Part shown: positions 38,290 to 46,700 of the stretch, in pieces
How the letters are laid out: every line of letters begins with the position of its first letter
Numbering within the stretch: the stretch's first letter is position 1
Origin: Burkholderiaceae bacterium
GTDB lineage: Bacteria; Pseudomonadota; Gammaproteobacteria; Burkholderiales; Burkholderiaceae_C
Direction: 5' to 3'
Assembly (NCBI GenBank): GCA_913776825.1
Contig: CAJYPV010000022.1
Location: 124,001 to 188,000 of the forward strand
Length of the DNA: 64,000 bases
Notes under the pieces: model-generated
What the model saw: only the letters and a program-made list of their open reading frames with translations
The model's database searches: none
What the model was told of the DNA's origin: nothing
Made by a program: the position numbers and the translations under genes

Positions 38290-39171
38290 ATGACTGAACA
38301 ACGAAAGATTCCCTGGGGCGCGGTGGCGATTGGTGGGGTGGCGGTGCTGTCCTGCGCGGGCATGTTGGCGGCTGGCGTGGCGATGATGCGACCGGCCAAG
38401 AATGTCACGCCGCAGGATCAACTGGCCAGCCGCATCCAGGGCATTCGGGGCATGCCGGTGACGGCGCCGGATTGCGGCCCGATGCTGAAGGGTGAGCAGC
38501 CGGTGGTGGTGCTGGTGCTGGGGCAGTCGAATGCGGCCAATCATGCGCAACCGTCGCGTGAGCCGGTGCCGCCGATGCCGGTGCTGCATGACGGCGGCTG
38601 CGGCCTGTCGTCCGCGCCGTTGCCTGGCGCCACGGGGCAGGGCGGCAGTGTGTGGCCGTGGGTCCATCAGGCCTTGAAGGGTCGATGGCAAGGGCATCCG
38701 ATCGTCTGGTCGGTCATTGCGGTGGATGCCACCAGCATCGACGAATGGGCACTGCCGCAAAGCGGCCTGCGCCAGTACTGGCAGATGCAGGCCGACCGCA
38801 TCAAGGGCACGCACTGGCCGGTGGTCGCGGTGCTGTGGCAGCAAGGCGAGGCGGATGCGCGCGACCGCACCGCCATGGCCGATTACCGCGACGGCCTGGC
38901 CGCGCTGCGCGCCGGCTTCGTCGCCCGCGGCCTGGATGCCCCCTGGTGGCTGGCGCGATCGACCTACTGCCCGCCGCATGACGGCGGCCAGGTGCGTGAA
39001 GCCATCCGTCAGTTGCTCGTGATCCCGGACAGCGGCTTCGTCGAAGGTCCGGACACCGACACGATCGGCGCCGAGCGGCGGGAGGGCTGCCACTTCACCG
39101 CGGAAGGGGCGAAGGCAGCGGCGGGGTTGTGGGTGGAGCGGTTGAAGGCGGGGGCTGCGCCGAAGCAGTGA
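38290..39171 (+). CDS. SGNH-type carbohydrate esterase (SASA/DUF303-like), exported
   Basis: A 293-residue protein with an N-terminal membrane segment (about 10-33, IGGVAVLSCAGMLAAGVAMM), then an SGNH hydrolase of the sialate O-acetylesterase/CE6 group: LGQSNAANH (Ser block I), VVAVLWQQGEADARD (block with the Gly/Asn-type Gln), and EGCHFTAEGAKAAAGLWV (catalytic His). It would remove acetyl groups from sugars in the periplasm, the counterpart of the acyltransferase upstream. The 168-base gap from the acyltransferase leaves its promoter uncertain. Confidence 0.8.
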   Translation: MTEQRKIPWGAVAIGGVAVLSCAGMLAAGVAMMRPAKNVTPQDQLASRIQGIRGMPVTAPDCGPMLKGEQPVVVLVLGQSNAANHAQPSREPVPPMPVLHDGGCGLSSAPLPGATGQGGSVWPWVHQALKGRWQGHPIVWSVIAVDATSIDEWALPQSGLRQYWQMQADRIKGTHWPVVAVLWQQGEADARDRTAMADYRDGLAALRAGFVARGLDAPWWLARSTYCPPHDGGQVREAIRQLLVIPDSGFVEGPDTDTIGAERREGCHFTAEGAKAAAGLWVERLKAGAAPKQ

Positions 39172-39551
39172 GGACGGCCACAAGCGGTGTTCACGTGACG
39201 ACGTGAGGGTGCATCAGCGAATCGCCTTTCCCAGTCCAGGAATGCGCATCGAGGAAGGGCTCCCTGCCGCGCAAGAGGCGCCAGATGTTGCCCATGGCCG
39301 CAGCGTTCGCTGCGGCGGGATGACGGCTCACGAACATCGGTCGCTCAACGACTTGTTCTGCCTATTCAAGAGGGAAACCACACGCTCATCCGCAAATGAC
39401 CGTCCCGGTCGTGACCGCAACAATGGTCGCGTCGGATGGCTTTGAACGGAATGCGCGTCAGCAGTGCCGAAGCAGGCCACGGCATCATCGCCGCACCACG
39501 TGGGATCACTGGGGCGATGGTCGATGAGCTCCCAGGCTGCAGAGGTCACCC
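39172..39551. other. Gene-free stretch before the toxin-like operon
   Basis: 380 bases with no convincing gene. Base composition drops in GC from here to about 40800. A CACGTGACGACGTG imperfect palindrome lies near 39194. Short frames exist but have no ribosome sites or family resemblance. The promoter of the toxin-like operon should lie here. Confidence 0.5.
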
Positions 39552-40073
39552 ATGAGCAAGTTCGTGCGCGGGCGAATACCCCGAACACCGCCCCGCCCGC
39601 CCACCGTGGACGATCCCCCAGACGTGCGCCCACGGCCCCACCCAGCCTGGAACTACCACGAGCGCGTGGCCGATGCGAGAGGAGTCATGTCGGCCTGGAA
39701 GCGCCAGCAGCCGGTGGCGCTTCAAGCCAAATTCGATCGCGTTCTGGATCAATTGCGGCAGATGCCGAAATCCCAATGGCACAAACCGGCGCCAGCCAGT
39801 GCACTGGGAAATCACATTTATGTGATACGCTTCACCGACGTGACCAAAAAGCAGATTCGCTTGTTCGGTCACTTCTTCGACGCCCATCAGGCGTTCGTGA
39901 TGACCTTCGACGGATACGAGAAGGACAATGTCTACTACCCCGCCCACTACCAAGCCCTCGGAAGCGCCTACAAGCAGCGTTGCGACGCGGACTTTCAAAG
40001 CTGCACCCAACAGCTTGATCAACGCTGTCAAATTTGCATCGACGCCCGGCCTGTATCTGACCAACGACATTGA
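39552..40073 (+). CDS. RelE/HigB-like toxin family protein
   Basis: A 173-residue protein. After a Pro/Arg-rich N-terminal third comes a RelE/HigB-like core (KFDRVLDQLRQMPKSQWHKPAPAS, NHIYVIRFTDVTKKQIRLFGHFFDAHQAFVMTFDGYEKDNVYYP), which in phage-type (Gp49/HigB-2) toxins cleaves ribosome-bound mRNA. Its C-terminal 49 codons overlap the next gene in another frame. The AT-richer composition suggests horizontal transfer. Function is inferred from the fold only; the N-terminal extension is not typical. Confidence 0.65.
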   Translation: MSKFVRGRIPRTPPRPPTVDDPPDVRPRPHPAWNYHERVADARGVMSAWKRQQPVALQAKFDRVLDQLRQMPKSQWHKPAPASALGNHIYVIRFTDVTKKQIRLFGHFFDAHQAFVMTFDGYEKDNVYYPAHYQALGSAYKQRCDADFQSCTQQLDQRCQICIDARPVSDQRH

Positions 40074-40437
40074 GGCCGAGGGAGACGGCGTTATCTCCTC
40101 CCGTCCCGAATGGCGCGACCGTGCTTACCGCGAAGCCTATGCGGAAGAGGCCATCAATCAGGGAATTGCGTGGCAGATCAAGCTCAATCGGGAGCGTCGC
40201 GGTCTGTCTCAGAAGCAACTCGCAGCCTTGCTCAACACCCAGCAGTCCGCGGTGTCCCGACTTGAGGACCCCGACTACGGCGGTCACAGTCTCGAGACGC
40301 TGAAATCCGTGGCCAAGGCATTCGACTGTGCGTTGCTGGTCAAGCTCGTGTCTTACTCGGACCTGGACGCGGACAGCCAACACCTCTCAGAAGACGACCA
40401 ATACGCCATCCCATTTGAAGAAGAAGCGAGCCGCTGA
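39928..40437 (+). CDS. XRE-family helix-turn-helix antitoxin-like regulator
   Basis: A 169-residue protein with an XRE domain at about 90-150 (IKLNRERRGLSQKQLAALLNTQQSAVSRLEDPDYG, then LETLKSVAKAFDCALLVKLV). GAGAAGG lies four bases before ATG 39928. The N-terminal 48 residues are encoded in another frame over the end of the toxin gene; no internal ATG exists. As in HigA-type antitoxins it probably neutralises the toxin and represses the operon. It ends one base before the start of the third gene. Confidence 0.8.
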   Translation: MSTTPPTTKPSEAPTSSVATRTFKAAPNSLINAVKFASTPGLYLTNDIEAEGDGVISSRPEWRDRAYREAYAEEAINQGIAWQIKLNRERRGLSQKQLAALLNTQQSAVSRLEDPDYGGHSLETLKSVAKAFDCALLVKLVSYSDLDADSQHLSEDDQYAIPFEEEASR

Positions 40438-40438
40438 G

Positions 40439-40789
40439 ATGGACAAATCCATGGATCACCACGGCTCTGCGCCTGTGGTCTTCGCCGATCAACCGGCGGA
40501 ATTGATGATCGGCCCGTTCACCTCCAAACTCACGCTCGGCGTGGTCGATGACTTGGAGAACGAAGTGCCCAGGCCCGTGGTGACGCTGGTCATGCCGACG
40601 CCCGCGCTCTTCCAGATGGCCCGCGAGATCCTGCATCAGGCGGCATCCGCATCGGTCAAGCGCCGCACGGTCAAGGCGCTGCTCGACGCCGCCAAAGCCA
40701 TTGAATCAGAGAGCGATTTGACTAACGCCTCCGGTTCCGCCACCAAGGCTCCGGCGCCTGCCCGCAAGCAGCGGTCGCCGAAGACTTGA
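40439..40789 (+). CDS. Small protein, third gene of the toxin-antitoxin-like operon (DUF3467-like)
   Basis: A 116-residue protein. The middle (VVFADQPAELMIGPFTSKLTLGVVDDLEN, then PRPVVTLVMPTPALFQMAREILHQ) has the beta-then-helix pattern of DUF3467 proteins, which often accompany mobile or defence genes; this is an eye-level resemblance. The tail is Ala/Lys-rich. It begins one base after the XRE stop, so it is co-translated with it. Functions to consider are a third regulator or a chaperone as in toxin-antitoxin-chaperone systems. Confidence 0.6.
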   Translation: MDKSMDHHGSAPVVFADQPAELMIGPFTSKLTLGVVDDLENEVPRPVVTLVMPTPALFQMAREILHQAASASVKRRTVKALLDAAKAIESESDLTNASGSATKAPAPARKQRSPKT

Positions 40790-40823
40790 GCGGATCAGCC
40801 TGGGCGACCGATGCCCGCGCAGC

Positions 40824-41318
40824 TTACCGGCCGTCCTCGTCATCCCTCGCCCGCATCCGATACGACACCCCGGACGTCGCCATGAATCCCTTCAAATCGA
40901 ATCGCGCCCAGGCGGCGCCCCACGGAAACTCGGCCTGCCCGTGCTCCAGCGGCTTGCCCAACTGCTTGGCCAGCGCGCGCTGAAGGAAGGCGACGTGGCG
41001 CAGGATGGTTGGCTCTGTGGGCCAGCGATCCTCTTCTTCGTCATCGGGCAGGGACACGCCCAGGGTGACCATCTCCAGCTGACCATTGAAGAAGCACAGC
41101 GACATCCATGCCGGCATCTGGCCGAGCGTCAGCGGCCCGTTCAGGCTCAGCCAGGCGTAACCGTTGCCGTGGTCCCAGGACTTGCCCGCCAACGCGGCGA
41201 AGCGCGACTCGACGTCCTCTCGCGCCAGGCGGGGCGACAAAGGCAGGGCGAAGCCATCGACGTGAACGTCGCCGTTGGCGGGGTCGATCCGAATGGCATG
41301 GGAGGGCTTGGCGCTCAT
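40824..41318 (-). CDS. Unknown cytosolic protein
   Basis: A 164-residue protein without signal peptide or membrane segment. It has a mixed alpha/beta pattern with HAIRIDPANGDVHVDGFALPLSP near the start and SWDHGNGYAWLSLNGP and FFNGQLEMVTLGVSLPDDEEEDRW further on. I do not recognise the family; it resembles small immunity-type or DUF proteins in size. The ATG at 41316-41318 is chosen over longer frames by the resemblance of MSAKPSHAIRID to a normal start. It converges on the toxin-like operon, with 34 bases between the stops. Confidence 0.6.
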   Translation of the reverse strand: MSAKPSHAIRIDPANGDVHVDGFALPLSPRLAREDVESRFAALAGKSWDHGNGYAWLSLNGPLTLGQMPAWMSLCFFNGQLEMVTLGVSLPDDEEEDRWPTEPTILRHVAFLQRALAKQLGKPLEHGQAEFPWGAAWARFDLKGFMATSGVSYRMRARDDEDGR

Positions 41319-41451
41319 GGGGATCTGCAGTGAACCGCGGGCGGTGGGATGGGAGATCAGGCGCAGCATAAGCGGAGGAAACGCTGACGAGGCGCCGCGC
41401 CACAAGGCGATCGCTGCGATCCGCGCAACGGCCTCAATGTCGGCCACGATC

Positions 41452-41489
41452 AAAAAAAACGGCGACCGGGCCTCCCTCCCAGTCGCCGT
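41452..41489 (-). terminator. Rho-independent terminator after the PAP2 gene
   Basis: On the minus strand ACGGCGAC and GTCGCCGT form a perfect eight-pair stem followed by eight T. It lies 74 bases past the stop of the phosphatase gene and separates it from the unknown gene downstream. Confidence 0.92.
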
Positions 41490-41562
41490 CCAACGAGCCG
41501 GTCAGCGGCCATCGGCCGCCGCCCCTCCATCAACCTTCGATCAAGCTTCGATCCGCTGTCGA

Positions 41563-43587
41563 TCAGCCTTCGATCTTGATCAGCATCGTCTTGCCGTCGT
41601 AGCTGGTGGTGAACTTGGTGAAGCCCTCCACCGTCACCGTGTCAAATCGGCCGCCAAACGACTGGCCGCTGGTGATGAGCTGAAGGGTGTCGCCCACAGC
41701 CGGCTTGTAGCCCGCCTGGAACTTCAGGTTCAGCACGGCGCCGGCTTCCAGCATGACGTTGCCCGTCACCGCCAGACGGCCCGCGCCCGCAGCGCCCATC
41801 GTCAGCTGCAGGACCGCGCCCTTGCGCTGGGTGTAGCGACCCGCCACCGCCAGCGGCGTCGTGGATTGGGTCACCAGGGTGCCGCCAGCGACGTAGACAT
41901 CGCCCTGACCCAGCGCGGTGGCGCTGGCGGCGGTGAGCACACCGGCGTCCAGTTGCGTGCCGCCGCTGTAGGTGTTGGCACCGGTCAGGCGCAGCGCGCC
42001 GCTGCCCGCCTTGGTCAGCTTGCCGGCGCCGCCGATGTCGTTGCGCCACACATCGTTGGCGGAGAAGCCGCCCTGGGCCGCATCCATCGTCACCAGCACA
42101 TCGCCATTGAACGCGCCGTAACCATCCGCAGCGGCCACGAAATTCAGACGGCCCCAGCCTTCCTCGTCATCCATCACCGGATAGCCCGAGGGCAGGGCGG
42201 TGGTCTTGAGCACGACCCGACGCTGCGCGGCGTCCAGGTAAGGCAGTCGCGTCTCCAGCAGCACTTCCGCGCTCTTGGGCACCACCGCCGGCTTGGTCTT
42301 GTCGCCGATCTGCGGCAGGCCGAAGGTCAGGCGGCGCAGCGCGGCGGCGCGCGTCGCGGCGGGATCGGCGAAGCGGTCCTGCGCCACCGGCTGCGAATGC
42401 GCAAAGCTGTTCAGCGCATCGGCCGAGCTCACGCCCGCTGCCGCCTGCATCGCGGCTTGCGCCTGCTTGAAGGCGTCGGCCTTCAGCGCGTCCTTGTTGG
42501 AGCCGGTGGCGATGGCGGCAGCGGCCACGGCCTGCGCCTGAATGCGGCCACCGATCACGTCCAGCGGCGAATGCATGCCGGCCAGGATGCGGTTCTCGCC
42601 CATTTCCAGCGAACGGGCCATCAGCTCCTGATAGCGCTGCGGCACCAGGTAGGCGATCGCCATGGCCTTGCGCACCCCTTCGGCGGTGTGGCCGCTGATG
42701 AAGCCGCCATCGGTTGCCGGCGTGGTGCTCTTGGCCGGCACGAGTTGCGGCACCACCTTCACGTCGGCGCTCCAGCGCCACGGACGGGCGTACTTGTAGA
42801 AGCGCTTGGCCGGCTCGGTGGAGCCGTTCTCGCCAATGTTGTTGACGAAGTCCACGGCCTTGCCCAGCACCGCATTGGTGGCGCTGCCCACGCCCACATC
42901 GACACCGCCTTCGTTGTAGAGCACGGTGGTCGCATCGGCCGGCATCGAGGTGATGGTGGTCGTCATGCCGGCCGCGCTGCGCCAGGCCGGTGCCAGCGGG
43001 CCCAGACCATCGCTGATGCTGTAGCCCTTGCCGCGGCGGTCATCCAGATAGGCGGCCAGCGCCTGCGCCTCGGTGCGCTTGCTGGTGATGTCCACCACGA
43101 ACTGGATGTTGGCCGCATGCACCGTGCTGTTGAGTACCTGGCCGTCGGTGGCGTCACCGGGAATGCCGGTCCAGGGCGAGGCCGTCACGGCGGGGAAGCT
43201 GCCGTTGGCCGGCGCGGTCTGGCCCGCATCCACGATCAGCGACGTGGGCTTCCAGATCTGCAGGAAGCCGGACACCACGCGCACGCCGGCATTCGTCTCC
43301 AGCGTGGCATAACGCGCATCACCGCGCTGATTGCTGTAGGCATAGTCGACGAAGGGCAGCACCTTGGCCGGATCCTGCACCGGCGCGGTGTCGGCCACGC
43401 CCAGGCCCTTGGGCGCGTCGGGCAGGACGACGGCGATCGGCGCATCGGTGCCGTCATCGGAGCCGCCGCCGCAGCCCGCCATCAGGAAGCCACTGATGAG
43501 CGCCAGCGCCAAGGGGCGCAGCATGAAGCGGCCCAGCGGCGAATGTGCAGCGGAGGAGGACGTGAAATCGGCGTGGTGCGCGGTCAT
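41563..43587 (-). CDS. Lipoprotein PAP2-family phosphatase with beta-strand repeat tail
   Basis: A 674-residue exported protein with a lipobox ending at Cys39 (ISGFLMAGC). A vanadium-haloperoxidase/PAP2 acid phosphatase domain follows: KRFYKYARP (K-x6-R-P), GGFISGHTAEG and NRILAGMHSPLDVIGG (motifs 1-3 complete). The C-terminal third (about residues 515-674) carries an autotransporter-associated beta-strand repeat (KAGSGALRLTGANTYSGGTQ) and related beta repeats, without an outer-membrane barrel. It would dephosphorylate substrates in the periplasm or at the outer-membrane surface. It is followed by a strong terminator and preceded by the terminator of the cyclic glucan synthase. Confidence 0.85.
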   Translation of the reverse strand: MTAHHADFTSSSAAHSPLGRFMLRPLALALISGFLMAGCGGGSDDGTDAPIAVVLPDAPKGLGVADTAPVQDPAKVLPFVDYAYSNQRGDARYATLETNAGVRVVSGFLQIWKPTSLIVDAGQTAPANGSFPAVTASPWTGIPGDATDGQVLNSTVHAANIQFVVDITSKRTEAQALAAYLDDRRGKGYSISDGLGPLAPAWRSAAGMTTTITSMPADATTVLYNEGGVDVGVGSATNAVLGKAVDFVNNIGENGSTEPAKRFYKYARPWRWSADVKVVPQLVPAKSTTPATDGGFISGHTAEGVRKAMAIAYLVPQRYQELMARSLEMGENRILAGMHSPLDVIGGRIQAQAVAAAAIATGSNKDALKADAFKQAQAAMQAAAGVSSADALNSFAHSQPVAQDRFADPAATRAAALRRLTFGLPQIGDKTKPAVVPKSAEVLLETRLPYLDAAQRRVVLKTTALPSGYPVMDDEEGWGRLNFVAAADGYGAFNGDVLVTMDAAQGGFSANDVWRNDIGGAGKLTKAGSGALRLTGANTYSGGTQLDAGVLTAASATALGQGDVYVAGGTLVTQSTTPLAVAGRYTQRKGAVLQLTMGAAGAGRLAVTGNVMLEAGAVLNLKFQAGYKPAVGDTLQLITSGQSFGGRFDTVTVEGFTKFTTSYDGKTMLIKIEG

Positions 43588-43649
43588 GAGAGGCAGACGG
43601 GGAGGTCAAAAACCGCCGGACTCTAATGAGCGTGTATGTCGACCCCGTG

Positions 43650-43687
43650 AAAAAAATCGGGCCGCGATTCGTTTCCGAACGCGGCCC
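43650..43687 (-). terminator. Rho-independent terminator after the cyclic glucan synthase
   Basis: On the minus strand GGGCCGCG and CGCGGCCC form an eight-pair stem with a 13-base loop, followed by TTTTTTT with one base between. It lies 108 bases past the synthase stop and separates it from the PAP2 gene. Confidence 0.85.
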
Positions 43688-43794
43688 GTGGGCACGGTGG
43701 CGAGGCCTCCAGACGCTGAGCGCGAACTCAGCGCGACGTCACGACGTCACCTCGTCACATCGTCATGGGGCCATGGCCGCATGGTTTGATGCGC

Positions 43795-46700
43795 TCACGG
43801 CGTCAACGCGGAGGCCTGCGGCAAGGCGACCGTCTCCGGCACGCTGACCACCACCAGCGCGCGCCCCGGTGCGAGCGTCGCCAGATCGACCGGATCGCGC
43901 GCGTCGATGCGCAGGGCCTCCGGCTCGCGGGTGAGGACCGCGCGGCAGGCGGTCTCGCTCGCGCAGACCACCACCCGCAGCCAGCGGCCCTCATGCCGGA
44001 GCCGCACCTCCGCCACGTCCCAATGCGGCGGCAGGCAGGCGCGCACCCGCAGGCGGCCTTGCTCGACGACCACGCCGCAGATCGATTCCAGCGAGGCCCG
44101 CAGCAGCCAGCCGGCCGAGCCGCTGTACCAGCTCCAGCCGCCGCGTCCGACCCAGGGCGCATGCGAATAGATGTCGCCCGCCATCACGTAGGGCTCGATC
44201 GCGTAGGTCGCACCCAGTCGCGGATCGGCCCAGCGATGGGCGGGGCTGAGGCCGGTGTAGACCTGCCACATCGTGTCGCGTTGGCCCAGTTGGGCCAGCG
44301 CCATCAGCGCCCACACCGCGGCATGGTTGTACTGGCCGCCGTTCTCGCGCACGCCCGGCGCATAGGACTGGATATAGCCCGCGCTCGGCTGCGCCATCGC
44401 CAGCGGCGGATGCAGCAGCCGCGCCAGTTTCGCGACCGGATCCAGCAGATGCTCACACGCGCTGGCCATCGCCTGGCGTGCATGCGCGGGATCGGCCGCA
44501 CCACTGATCACGGCCCAGCTTTGCGCGATCAGATCGATCTTGCATTCCGGATTCGCCGCCGAGCCCAACGCCGAGCCATCATCGAAGAAGCCGCGCCGAT
44601 ACCAGGCGCCGTCCCAACCCGGGCCGTCGACCGCCTGGATCCACCCATCACGCGCCTGCTTCCAGCGTTGCGCACGCTCCTGCTCGCCACGACTGACGGC
44701 CAGGGGCGCGAAGTCCTCGATCACCTGGCAGAGGAACCAGGCCATCCAGACCGATTCGCCCTTTCCGTGGTGACCGACGCGGTTCATGCCGTCATTCCAG
44801 TCGCCGGTGCCGAACAGCGGCAGGCCGTGCTGGCCGCTCTCCAGACTGCGGTCGATGGCGCGGGCCGCATGCTCGTACATCGTGGCGATCGGCCCGTTGG
44901 TCGCCGGGCTTTCGTAGATGTCCTCCGCGCCCTCGGGCACCTGCTGGCCGACCAGGAACGGCGCCGTGTCCTCCAGCAACTGGAGATCGCCGGTGCGCGC
45001 GATGTAATGGGCCAGCGCATACGGCAGCCACAGGCGGTCGTCGGAGAAATGAGTCCGCACGCCCGCGCCGCCCGGCTCATGCCACCAGTGCTGCACATCG
45101 CCTTCCGGGAACTGGCGGGCGGCGCTGCGGCGGATCTGCTCGGCCAGGAGCTGAGGCGCCACATCGGTCAGCGCCATCGCATCCTGCAACTGGTCGCGAT
45201 AGCCGAAGGCGCCGCCCGCCTGATAGAAGCCGGCCCGTGCCCACATGCGGCAGACCAGGGTTTGATACGGCAACCAGAAGTTGGTCAGCGCATCGAAGCG
45301 CGGATCCGGCGTGCTGACCTGACGGCCGCCCAACAGCTCCGGCCACAGCGCCCGCTGACGACCCAGACGTTCGGCCGGATCGACCGGCCAGGCCGATTCC
45401 ATCAGCTCATGCGCCGCCTGCGGCGAGGCCGCATGGCCCAGCAGCACGCTGAAGCCAGCGACCTGATCCGGTTCCAGATCCATCCGCGCGCTCAAGGCGG
45501 CGCAGGCATCCAGCCCCGCACCGCAGCGCCGTCCGAGTCGCTCCGGCAGCACCAGTCGGCCGGCGTTGTCGAAGAACTCGCGGCGGTCGCAGGTCCAGTC
45601 CTCGGTCTCGATGCGCAGCCGCGCGGGCGGCAGACCCGTCGCGCCAGGACGGCCACCGAGACGGCCGGACAGCGCCTGCGCGTCGCCGCCGTCGATCACC
45701 CACGCGCGATCGCCCGCCTGCCGGGGCCGCAGCGTCAGCGCCGCCGTCGACAGGCCGAAGCCACCAAGGTGGTCCAGCTGCGTGGCCGTCAGCGTCAGCG
45801 CCCGTTCCGGTTGCGGCAGGCCCGCGCCGAGCGCGCCTACCGTCAGCCAGTCGTTGCGCGTGGTCAGCGACAGGCGCTCGCTGCGGGCGCTGCCCATTTG
45901 CCACTCCGCCAGCGCGACCACCCGCAGGCGACGCCGCGTGGCGCCCTGGGTGCGGATCTCCACCGACAGCTGCTTGACCGGCGCATCGCGGTCCACACAC
46001 CAGCAGAGCTCGATGTGCAGATCGTCCAGTTGCTGGCGGATGCGCGAGTAGCCGATGCCATGCTCGACGGACAACGGCGCGCTCGACCCCAGATGTCGGC
46101 CCAGCGGCCAGACCCGGTCCTGATCCAGATCGTGCAGCAGCAGCCATTCGCCCGGCGGGTCCAGCAACGGATCGTTGGACCAGGGCGTGACCTGATGCAT
46201 GCGGCTGTTGCCGGCCCAGGTGTAGCCAGCGCCCAGCTCGGTGACCTGACAGCCGAAGTCCGGATTGGCCAGCACATTCACCCACGGGCGCGACGGATGA
46301 CGCTCCGGCGAGACCTCGAACGAGAAACCGCCATGGGACGCATCGAAGCGGCCTTCCGGCGCGCGTGCCACGCGATCCTGCGGCGGCAAGACGCCCAAGG
46401 TGTGCGGCACGGTCAGCCGCGCGCTGTCCTGCGTGGGCCGCATGTCGTCCAGCCATCGCTCCAGCTGCTGCGCCAGGCTGCGGCCATCGGCCTGCAGGCG
46501 CAGGCGGGTCAGGGTCTGCAGCGTGAGTCGCTCGTCGGGCTGCAGGTCGTTGTCGCGCAGCAGATGCATGGCCGAGCACAGATGCGCCGGCCGGCCCTGC
46601 AACTGCGCCTGCAGACGCGACTGCATGTGCTGCAGCGTCTGCTGCACCGGGGCGAGGTAGGAGCTGGGCTCCTCGTTGATCACCACCAGGTCCACGCCGA

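Noticed and set aside
39203..39445. An 80-codon plus-strand frame before the toxin-like gene
   Set aside because: No ribosome site and no family resemblance; probably chance in a non-coding stretch.
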